Below are positions 1 to 8,800 of a stretch of DNA of 64,000 bases, piece after piece. The translations under genes were made by a program, and so were the position numbers. The DNA comes from JACPYM01 sp963699175. Its GTDB lineage: Bacteria; Acidobacteriota; Blastocatellia; RBC074. The notes beneath the pieces were generated by a model. That model worked only from the letters and a program-made list of their open reading frames with translations. It had not been told where the DNA came from and made no database searches. Each line of letters begins with the position of its first letter. The first letter of the stretch is position 1. The stretch spans positions 7,874,001-7,938,000 of the forward strand of contig OY969418.1 of the NCBI GenBank assembly GCA_963699175.1, read 5' to 3'.

Positions 1-1
1 G

Positions 2-925
2 GCATTACTGCTGGGATTGTTGCCGATAATAGTGGCGGCTGCTGAAGTCAGCGGCCAGCAGGCTGGCAGCGTACTCTTCTACAATCTTTACTCGTCCGGC
101 AGTGTCACGCCTCACCAGCAAAACACGCGCATTTCAATTACCAACACTCACCCGACGCAGCCCGTGGCGGTGCATCTGTTTTTCGTGGATGGCGCCACGT
201 GCTCGGTCGCCGACAGTAGCCTTTGCTTGACCTCGAACCAAACGGCCAGCTTCCTTGCTTCGGATGTTGATCCGGGCATGACCGGCTACGTCATCGCTGT
301 GGCTTCTGACACGGTGACGGGCTGCCCATTGAACTTCAATTACCTGATCGGTGACGAATACGTGAAACTCCTTACCGGCCACGCAGCTAATCTGGCGGCA
401 GAGTCGTTCGCCGCGCTTGCCGACAGAGTGAGTTCTTGCGAGATCGGCTCACTGACAGCGGTGTTGAGCTTTGATGGGGTGAGCTACGAGCGCGCGCCAC
501 GTGTGCTGGTAGTCTCGAACATTCCTTCACGCGCCGACGGCAACAACACGCTGATCGTGTTGAATCGCTTGGGCGGTAGCCTGGCAGCCAGCACGGCGAC
601 GCTCGGTTCAATCTTCGGGATTCTCTACGATGATGCGGAGAACCCGATCAGCTTCACCTTCACGGCCGGAGCTTGCCAATTCCGGAATATACTCTTCCCG
701 CCGCGGCTTGGGGGACTACGCTTTGAAAATATCATCCCGGCAGGGCGCAGCGGTTGGGTGAAGTTCTACTCGCTTTCAGATATCGCACTGTTAGGCGCGC
801 AGCTCAACTTCAATCAGTCTGAGCGGACGGCGGCGAACGCCTTCAATCAAGGACATAACTTGCATAAGCTGACTTTGACGACGACGGCGCAGTTGACCAT
901 TCCCATCTTCCCGCCGAATTGCTAG
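2..925 (+). CDS. Exported protein with acidobacterial surface domain, 5' end cut off
   Basis: The reading frame is open to the left edge of the window. The first residues (ALLLGLLPIIVAAA) look like the hydrophobic core of a signal peptide, with EVSGQ as the first mature residues, so this is probably a short stand-alone exported protein missing only its N-terminus. The TTG at 17 is not a convincing start. The whole mature part is a close paralogue of the last roughly 295 residues of the next gene (4670-5553). Shared blocks include VHLFFVDGATCS, NQTASFLASD, IGDEYVKL, FGILYDDAENP and the C-terminal FNQGHNLHKLTLTT...IPIFPPNC. Predicted to be beta-rich, with several conserved cysteines. I do not know a named family for it, and the function is unknown. 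Confidence 0.75.
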   Translation, partial: ALLLGLLPIIVAAAEVSGQQAGSVLFYNLYSSGSVTPHQQNTRISITNTHPTQPVAVHLFFVDGATCSVADSSLCLTSNQTASFLASDVDPGMTGYVIAVASDTVTGCPLNFNYLIGDEYVKLLTGHAANLAAESFAALADRVSSCEIGSLTAVLSFDGVSYERAPRVLVVSNIPSRADGNNTLIVLNRLGGSLAASTATLGSIFGILYDDAENPISFTFTAGACQFRNILFPPRLGGLRFENIIPAGRSGWVKFYSLSDIALLGAQLNFNQSERTAANAFNQGHNLHKLTLTTTAQLTIPIFPPNC

Positions 926-1308
926 ATCGCTTTGCGTGCGTGTACAGGATGGATAGCGGTGCGGTACAGGGAGCGGTAGCGACCTACTGCTCCCGGTTGC
1001 GCTCAATCCGGAGTCACTAGGTCGCTACCGCTCCCCGTACCGCACTGGTTCAAACAGATGACGAATGATTGACTCTCTCTCTCCTCACCACTACAATCTT
1101 GCCTCGTCAGTAAGCTTTCCTCACAGATTTATCAGAAAGCTTACTCTCTCTCATAGCAACATTACGACAATCAGTTTGGCTCGACCGGGATACGATTTTC
1201 AGTGCAGGCGCCAGCTTCAAACTTAAGACTGCCAACGGCTAAAGGCGGGAAATATTCTCTGCTGGCTTGGTCTATCAGACCGGTTTTATCTGAACGAGGG
1301 ATCAACAC
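926..1308. other. Intergenic gap with two palindromes
   Basis: No convincing gene. The gap holds the long inverted repeat at 960-1044, described separately. A second, perfect 11-bp inverted repeat (arms 1109-1119 and 1135-1145, AGTAAGCTTTC type) could be a hairpin or an operator for the downstream gene at 1309. A 60-codon ORF at 1202-1384 overlaps that gene and has no support. Confidence 0.5.
960..1044. repeat. Palindromic dispersed repeat, family A copy 1
   Basis: Two 27-nt arms (960-986 and 1018-1044) are reverse complements with a single mismatch, separated by 31 nt. A second copy with the same arm sequence (core GGTACAGGGAGCGGT) lies at 52523-52609. It sits just after the stop codon of the upstream gene, so it may also act as a transcription-ending hairpin. 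There is no ORF inside. Confidence 0.85.
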
Positions 1309-4300
1309 ATGCTACACACACACACTAATCGCCTTCGCTGGCCTCGGCTCAGGCCGCTCGCCCAGTCAACACTCAAGCTCATAAGCAACTGGCCGCTGCT
1401 CCTCATCGTTGCCCTAGTAGGTGCGGCAGCTTGGCTGAGCGGGCCGGGAGTCAAATTGTTCCGGCCGGCTCACGCCGCCTCGACCTATTACGTCCGCACC
1501 GACGGCAGCGACACGCTGTGCAACGGCAGCGTTGATATTGGCCCTGATGACGAGACAATGCCCGCTCCCAACTGCGCCTTCGCCACCATCGGCAAGGCCA
1601 TCCAAGTAGCGGTCAACGGCGACACGATCGTCGTCGGCATAGGCGTGTTCACCGAGAACCTGACGCTCAATGAAGCACTGAATTTGCGGGGCGCGAATGC
1701 CAACATCAGTGGCTGCGGCAGCGTAGAGGCCGAGACAGTCATCGTGCCGTCGAACGCCGCGGTCAGAACCCTCGAACTCCAGACAGGCTCCGCTGGGGCG
1801 ACCATCAACGGCTTTAACTTCTCCGGCGGCAGCCGCAGCATCGAGTCCACTTCGGGGCCGCTCGACAATCTGTCAATCATCAACAACCGCTTCGTCGGCT
1901 TCACCGGCAATGCCATCGTCCTCAATGACCCCGGCACGGACATCACGGTCAGGAGCAACTCTGTTGACGGGGCCAGCAAGACAGGCAACGGCGGGTTGGT
2001 GGAACTCGACACTGATACCTTCGACGGGTTCGTCTTCAGCGCCAACTGTGTTTTTAACGGGGCGACCGTGGGGACAGGGACGGGCTTCTTCGTGAACGGC
2101 AACCGCAACATCAAGCCGAGCATCAATCGCCCGCCGTCTTTCGACCACAACTCGATCTCCGGCAACTTGATCGGAGTGAACTCCGGCAACCGCTCGTTTC
2201 AAAGCGTCAGCTTCAGCGCCAACCTGATTTTTGATAACGTCCTGGATGGCCACTTGGGCGGCCCGAAGGATTCGATGTTTATCAATAACGTCTTCGACAA
2301 TAATGGCCGCACCGGCATCGCCCTGACTGACCTCAGTGTGGCGCCAGACAGTGGCGCACGGAACAACACCGTCAAACAAAATCTCATCACCCGCAACGGC
2401 TTCACCAACAACGGCGAAGGTGTCTTGTTCAGCCCGACGCAAGAACCTGGAACGATTTCGACCAACAAGGTCAACTTCAACCGCATCATCGGCAACCGCG
2501 TCGGCGCGACCTACAACGGCACGGAGACGATTAACGTGGAGAACAACTGGTGGGGTTGCAACTACGGGCCAGGCGCTGGCGGTGCGGGTTGCAGTGGCAC
2601 AACCAACGGACTCAATGGCACGGGCGCGGCCAATTTGGACGCCAATCCCTGGCTGACGCTGACGCTGACGGCCATGCCAGCGTCCCTAGCCTCAGGTGAA
2701 ACTTCGACGCTGAGAGCCAAGCTGACTATCAATTCAGACAACGTGGACACTACGGTAGCGTTCCCCGGCTGTTATGTGCCGGACGAGACGCCGGTCGCTT
2801 TCGCCTCCGGTGGCTTGGGCACGGTAGCCCCGCCGAGCGCGGGCACTACGAATGGCGTGGCTACTTCAAACTATTTTGCCCAAGTGGGCGGCACGGACAC
2901 AGTCTCTGCAACGGTGGACGGACAAACAGTCTCGACCACGATTATGATTAAATGTCCAACCATCACTGGCGTAGTCACTGGCGGCACAGGCGAGAGCAGT
3001 GTGTGTGGAGGCCAGCCAGTGACGGTTAGAGTGACAATCAGCAACACTGCCGAAGTGCCCGCACTGCCTTACACCGTGACCTTGAACAATAACGGTGGGA
3101 CGCTGATTGGGGACGGCCCCGACTTCGATTTTACCGTCAACCCGACTACGACTACGACTTACATGCTCGCAAGCGGCCAGGATGCAAATGGCTGCCCGAT
3201 CACAGGCAGCGGCAGCGCAACGGTGACGGTCAAACCGACGCCGACCTGCAACCTTACTGGGGCTGACGCTGTCACCCCTGGCTCGACTAACACCTACAAC
3301 GCCAACGCCAACCCGCCCGCAGGTACTACCTACAGTTGGGAGATTTCGGGCAACGGCACAATCTCCGGCTTGACGACCAATCCATCGGTCAATGTGCTTG
3401 CCGGTGCTCCCGGCTCCTACACTCTGACTGTGACCGTCACGAACGGTAGCAGCGGCTGTAGCAGCATCTGCACCAAGACAGTCGCAGTGAGCGGGTCGCC
3501 GTCCATCAGCAAGAGCTTCGGCAGCGCCCAAATCCAACTCAATGGGACGACGAGTCTGAGCTTCACTATCATCAATCCAAATCCTGATGTTCCGCTCACC
3601 GGCGTTGCCTTCAACGACGCCTTGCCGGGCGGGCTGGTTGTTGCGAATCCACCCAACGTGGTGGGGGCTTGTGGCGGCACAGTCACGGCGACGGCTGGCT
3701 CGAGCACGATCAGCTTGATGGGTGGGACGGTGGCGTCCAACGGCTCGTGCACCATCACAGTCAATGTGACGGGCACAAGCGCAGGCACGAAGAACAATAG
3801 CGTGACGATCAACTCAAGCAATGGCGGTCAAGGCAACACCGCCACCGCCACGCTGAATGTAATCGCGCCGCCAACCATCGCCAAGAGTTTCAACCCCAGC
3901 ACGATCAACATCGGCGGCGTGAGCCAGCTCACGCTCAGCTTCTCCAACGTGGCGAATAACGTAGCACTGAGCAACCTGGCCGTGAGTGACGCCTTTCCGA
4001 TGGGCATGACCGTTGCGGCCACGCCCGGCTTGGTCAACACCTGCGGCGGCACCGTGACAGGCGCGACGGCTGGCTCAGGCTCGATCAGCTTGAGCGGCGG
4101 TGGGCTGGCAGCAGGGCCGAGTAATTGTCAGGTGCAGGTCAATGTAACAAGTTCAACGCCTGGCGCGGCCAACAACACGACTGGCAACGTGACGGCGACC
4201 GGCAACGGCCTCAACGTCACGGGCAGCACGGCCAGCGCAACGCTCACGGCCAATGCAGTAACCAGCACGCCCACCGTCTCGATTGCCGACCCCTTTGGTT

Positions 4301-5553
4301 GTACTGGCTCCGGTGATGTGCTGACGATAACGGTCGTCGTCACCAACACAGCAAGCGTCGCCCAACCTATCACCTTCACCGCTACGCTGCCATCGGGTTT
4401 GGTCGGCTTGCCCGGCACCGGCACGAGTACGGTCGGCAGCGCGCCCACCGTGAATGCCGCAAGCGTAAGCTTCGGTCCCGCCACATTCGCGGCGGGCCAG
4501 AGTGCGACCGTGATTTATCAAGTGCAAGTCGGTGACGCTGCCAGCGGCGCGACACTCTGCATAAACACGACCAGCACGTTCAGCGGCGCGGCTGGCCCGC
4601 CGGTGCAGGCGTGCACAACACTCAACTGCCCGGCGGTCGGGCCTGGCTCGGTCTTTCCGGCGACGGGAGAAGTCAGCGACCAGAAGGCCGGTTCTGTGCT
4701 CGTCTACAACCTTTACTCGTCGAGCATCGCTGCGCCCAACGCGCAAAACACCCGCATCTCGATCACCAACACCAATCCGAATCTGCCAATCGCGGTGCAC
4801 CTGTTCTTTGTGGATGGGGCGACCTGCTCGATTGCCGATAGCTTGGTCTGTCTGACGGCTAACCAGACCGCGAGCTTCCTGGCTTCGGATATTGATCCGG
4901 GCACAACCGGCTATATTGTGGCAGTGGCTTCGGACTTGGTGACGGGCTGTCCGATCAATTTCAACTTCCTGATCGGCGATGAATACGTGAAGCTTTCTTC
5001 AGGCCACGCGGCCAACTTGGCGGCGGAAGGCTTTGCGGCCATAGCCGGTGGTTTGCCTGCTTGCAATGGGCTTTCGGTAACTGCGCTGCTGAGCTTCGAC
5101 GGAGCGAGCTACAATCGCGCACCGCGTGTGCTGGCAGCCTCGAATATCCCGTCGCGCGCCGACAACAACGACACGTTGATCGTGTTGAATCGGCTTGGCG
5201 GCAGCTTGGCAGCCGGGGCTTCAACGCTCGGCTCGCTCTTCGGCATCCTCTACGATGATGCGGAGAATCCGCTGAGCTTCACTTTCACGGCAGGTGTTTG
5301 TCAGTTCCGCTCCTCGCTTTCGAGCAACTTCCCGCGCGTCGCGCCGCGCTTCGAGCAGTTCATTCCGGCGGGCCGGAGCGGCTGGGCGAAGTTCTACTCG
5401 CAATCGGACATCGCGCTGTTAGGAGCGCAACTCAACTTCAACGCGAACGCGGGGACGGCAGCGAATGCCTTCAATCAAGGGCATAATCTGCACAAGCTGA
5501 CGTTGACGACGGCGGCGACGCTGACCATCCCAATCTTCCCGCCGAATTGCTGA
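1309..5553 (+). CDS. Giant exported beta-helix/Ig-like surface protein
   Basis: 1414 residues, predicted to be exported or anchored at the surface. A long N-region is followed by a hydrophobic segment at about residues 28-46 and then AHAAS, a plausible signal-peptidase site. Residues about 60-450 read as a right-handed parallel beta-helix (TINGFNF, NNRFVGFTGNAI, NVENNWWGCNYGPG), typical of pectate-lyase-like or adhesin folds. Residues about 460-760 are Ig/PKD-like. Residues about 770-1110 contain repeated DUF11-like units (LSFTI.NP...LTGVAFNDALP and SFSNVANNVALSNLAVSDAFP). The last 295 residues repeat the domain of the gene at 2-925. ATG 1309 is preceded by GAGGG. No catalytic motif was recognised; a structural or adhesive role is inferred. 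Confidence 0.85.
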   Translation: MLHTHTNRLRWPRLRPLAQSTLKLISNWPLLLIVALVGAAAWLSGPGVKLFRPAHAASTYYVRTDGSDTLCNGSVDIGPDDETMPAPNCAFATIGKAIQVAVNGDTIVVGIGVFTENLTLNEALNLRGANANISGCGSVEAETVIVPSNAAVRTLELQTGSAGATINGFNFSGGSRSIESTSGPLDNLSIINNRFVGFTGNAIVLNDPGTDITVRSNSVDGASKTGNGGLVELDTDTFDGFVFSANCVFNGATVGTGTGFFVNGNRNIKPSINRPPSFDHNSISGNLIGVNSGNRSFQSVSFSANLIFDNVLDGHLGGPKDSMFINNVFDNNGRTGIALTDLSVAPDSGARNNTVKQNLITRNGFTNNGEGVLFSPTQEPGTISTNKVNFNRIIGNRVGATYNGTETINVENNWWGCNYGPGAGGAGCSGTTNGLNGTGAANLDANPWLTLTLTAMPASLASGETSTLRAKLTINSDNVDTTVAFPGCYVPDETPVAFASGGLGTVAPPSAGTTNGVATSNYFAQVGGTDTVSATVDGQTVSTTIMIKCPTITGVVTGGTGESSVCGGQPVTVRVTISNTAEVPALPYTVTLNNNGGTLIGDGPDFDFTVNPTTTTTYMLASGQDANGCPITGSGSATVTVKPTPTCNLTGADAVTPGSTNTYNANANPPAGTTYSWEISGNGTISGLTTNPSVNVLAGAPGSYTLTVTVTNGSSGCSSICTKTVAVSGSPSISKSFGSAQIQLNGTTSLSFTIINPNPDVPLTGVAFNDALPGGLVVANPPNVVGACGGTVTATAGSSTISLMGGTVASNGSCTITVNVTGTSAGTKNNSVTINSSNGGQGNTATATLNVIAPPTIAKSFNPSTINIGGVSQLTLSFSNVANNVALSNLAVSDAFPMGMTVAATPGLVNTCGGTVTGATAGSGSISLSGGGLAAGPSNCQVQVNVTSSTPGAANNTTGNVTATGNGLNVTGSTASATLTANAVTSTPTVSIADPFGCTGSGDVLTITVVVTNTASVAQPITFTATLPSGLVGLPGTGTSTVGSAPTVNAASVSFGPATFAAGQSATVIYQVQVGDAASGATLCINTTSTFSGAAGPPVQACTTLNCPAVGPGSVFPATGEVSDQKAGSVLVYNLYSSSIAAPNAQNTRISITNTNPNLPIAVHLFFVDGATCSIADSLVCLTANQTASFLASDIDPGTTGYIVAVASDLVTGCPINFNFLIGDEYVKLSSGHAANLAAEGFAAIAGGLPACNGLSVTALLSFDGASYNRAPRVLAASNIPSRADNNDTLIVLNRLGGSLAAGASTLGSLFGILYDDAENPLSFTFTAGVCQFRSSLSSNFPRVAPRFEQFIPAGRSGWAKFYSQSDIALLGAQLNFNANAGTAANAFNQGHNLHKLTLTTAATLTIPIFPPNC

Positions 5554-5584
5554 GGCCAGCAGCTCGGTAAACTGTTCGGAGTTG

Positions 5585-5680
5585 TACCGTAGACTGTCAG
5601 TCTGCGGCTGACTTGGCTTTTTACCCACTGGAGCCAAATATTGAAACGCCGAGTCAGCCGCAGACTGACAGTCTACGGTA
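5585..5680. repeat. Palindromic repeat with 29-bp perfect arms
   Basis: Arms 5585-5613 and 5652-5680 are perfect reverse complements (inner ends AGTCAGCCGCAGACTG type) around a 38-nt centre. It lies 32 nt after the stop codon at 5553. No second copy of this exact sequence was found in the window, but its size and location match the other palindromic elements. Confidence 0.85.
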
Positions 5681-5755
5681 CGGCGGCCGTAGCCCCGGAA
5701 AATTTACCAGAAGAACCCTTTTCCCTGACCCACGCAAATTCCAGTAGTGCCGTAA

Positions 5756-5797
5756 AAAAGGGGAACGCGCAATCTTGATGTTGCGCGTTCCCCTTTT
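5756..5797. terminator. Bidirectional terminator between convergent genes
   Basis: A perfect 17-bp stem (5756-5772 with 5781-5797) encloses an 8-nt loop. It has an A tract on one side and a T tract on the other, so it forms an intrinsic terminator on both strands. It lies between the plus gene ending at 5553 and the minus gene ending at 5820. Confidence 0.85.
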
Positions 5798-5819
5798 GTG
5801 ATTGGCCACAGCCGCGAGC

Positions 5820-8800
5820 TTACTTGAAGTTGAGCTGCACGGTGTTAGTTGGCAAGCCGTCCACTGTCACTACCAAATTCACATTGCCTGCGCCTATCAG
5901 AGTGCGGGGCAATTGGCCGATGTTGAGTTGATCCAATCCGGCAAAGCCGCCTTGCGCGCCCGCGAAGGGCACGGGGACATCTGCGTTGCCGATCCTGGCT
6001 GTGACCGAAGTGCCAAGTGGCGAGTGGTTGCGTATCCCGCTGCCGAAGGCAATCAGGAAGACAACGTCCGTGGCCGGGCCGAGGTCAATCGGCACTGGCA
6101 CGAAGCGTGTGCCATCAAAGCGCGAGATTGCTTCAGTGGTCTGTGTGCCATCAGCTTTGACGCGGAAGAGCACAGCCGCCGGGACGCCGGAACCGCTCGC
6201 GTTGGCCGTGAACAGACCTGGCGCGACGTTCTGGACGTTGAGTGTGGCGACCGAAACTTTTCCGCTGCCGGAGGTGATGACCACTACGGCAGTGCCGGTG
6301 GCCGTGTTCGCGGGAACCAGATAGTTGATCTGGCCCGGCGCGACGAAGAAGAGCGGCGAGAGCCGTTCGACTCCGGCGCTGTCACGCACTCTGACCGTCG
6401 TCCCGGCGAGCGTGGTCGGCAACGGCAGTGAGTCGGCGATTTTCACCTCGGTAGCCAACTCGACACCGAAGAGCGCCATGATCGCTTCCGCCGCGCCATT
6501 GTTGGCCGCGAAGCTGGCAGCCAGCGTGTTGGTGGCCAGCGTGCCGACGGTGAGCGGTAGCGCCTGTGTCACACCGCCGCCCGGCGTGGGAGTGAAGACA
6601 GTGATGTTGAGCACGCCAGAGGTGGCAATGTCGCTGGCCGGAATCTGCGCGGCGAGTTGACCGCCGTTCACCAGCGTGGTCGGACGATCCTGGCCGTTGA
6701 CACGGATGCGCGAAGTGACCGCGAAGCCCGTACCCGTGGCCGTCAGCGTGAATGCCTGACCGCCCGCTGATACGGCGGACGGACTAATGCTGGCGAGCGT
6801 CGGCGTGGCATTTTGCGCAGTGATGGTGAAGCGCGCGATGTTCGAAGTGCCGCCGCCCGGCGCGGGCGTAATGACGGTGATTTCTGCCTGGCCGGTGGCC
6901 GTTAGGTCAGAAGCCGGAATTTGCGCGGTCAACGTCGTGTCGTTGACGAAAGTGGTTGGACGGTTGCTGTCGTTCCACCTGACGACTGAGCCGTTGATGA
7001 AGCCCGTGCCAGAGACTGTCAACGTGAAGCCTGCGCCTACTGCCGCTGTGCCTGGCGTCAAGCCCGTGATAACAGGCGCGGGATTCTGCGCGGTGATGGA
7101 GAAGGCCAGCGCGTTCGATGCTCCACCACCGGGTTCAGGATTGAAGACAGTGACTTGTGCCGTGCCCGCCGTGGCTAGATCGTTGGCGGGAATCTGCGCA
7201 GTCAATTGCGTCGAGTTGACGAAGCTGGTCGGACGCCCTTGGCCGTTCCAACGCACTTGTGAACCTTGCACGAAGTTCGTGCCGGTCACGGTCAACGAGA
7301 AAGCTCCACCATTCACGCCGCGTGAGTTGGGCGAGAGGTTGGTGATTGTTGGCACCGGATTCTGCGAACCAGTGACGGTGATCGTGCCCGTGCGCACGCA
7401 GGTCGCCGCGCCCGCGCCGATGCGACGCACGCGGTTGTTGCCGATGTCGTTGAAGAAGACTTCGCCCGCTGCGTTGATGGCGATGCCGATGGTCACGTCT
7501 ACAAAAGGCCCAACCGTGATCGCGCCGATGCCGATGGGCGTCGCCGTCAAGTTGAGTTTGGCGTTTGCCGCCGGGCCACCGTCGCCTTCAAAGCCAATCG
7601 TCGAGCCTGCGACCGTAGAAACCTGGCCCGTCGAGCTAATGCGGAAAATCTTGTGATCCGAGCTGGTCACGAAAGCATCGCCCGACGCGTTTACCGCCAC
7701 ATCGTGCGGCTTGTTGACCGTTCCCATCACGGTGAACGTGCCACTGCCCGCCGCCGTCTCACGCAGGATTTGGCCGTTGTCGTTGTTCACAACATAGAGC
7801 CGCCCGCTCGTGTCAAAGGCCAAGCCCGTATACTCGGCGGCTGGCAGGTTCAGGCTCGACACAACGCCGTTCGCGCCTAGAATCTTGCGCACGGCCTTGT
7901 TGCCGACATCCGCCACGTAGATGTCACCATTCGAGGCGACGGCCACATCAGCCGAGCCGAGGAACTTGGCTTCGAGAGCAAAGCCGCCGTTGCCGAGCGC
8001 CGAATTCTCACTGCCACCTGCGACGGTGCGAATGAAGCCCGGCGGGACTACGATGGGCGCGCCGGAGTTCGGGAAGATCGTCACCGGGCTGTTAGTCGTG
8101 TTGATAAAACGAATGCGGCTTGTGCGGCGCTTGTCCTCGTCGTTGCCGACGGATTGGCCGCCTTTGGAATCGGCGATGAAAACGCCTTGCGCATTGACGA
8201 ACAAACCTTGCGGCGTCTCGAAGGCCGCTTGCGAAGCCGGCACATTGTCCGGTTGGCCCTGGCCTGCATCTTTGTTGATTGTCACAATCGCGCCGGCGGG
8301 CACGACCTGTGCCGCTTGCGTGTTCGGGAAGATCGTCAGCGCGCTCGCGCCACGATTGACGAAGCGCAGGCGACCCGGTGAATCACTGATCCAGAGGTTG
8401 TTGTTCGCATCCACCGCGACGCCGTTGTCTACGCCAAGCAAAGCCGAGATGGCGGGCGCGCCGTCATAAGGCGGGGCCAGGCCGATACCGGCAATCGTAT
8501 CCACACTGTTTGGATTGATCGTCGTGCCCGCGAGCACAACCGGCGCGCTCGTCAGGTTCAGGTAGCGAATGCGCCCGCGTTGAATGCTGCCTTGATCGGG
8601 AATGTAGATGCCGGTCTGATCGGCTTCGATGTTGGCGAGCGGCGTTTGCGCGGAACTGCCGAGCATAAAGAACATTGCGTTTGTGCCCAGGCCACCGTCG
8701 CCGCAGTTGGTGGTCGAGTAATCGCACGAGATGCCGTCTTTGCCTCCGACAATCGTCTGTCCGTTGGTGACACGCACGATGGTCTGCGCATTGCTGAGCG

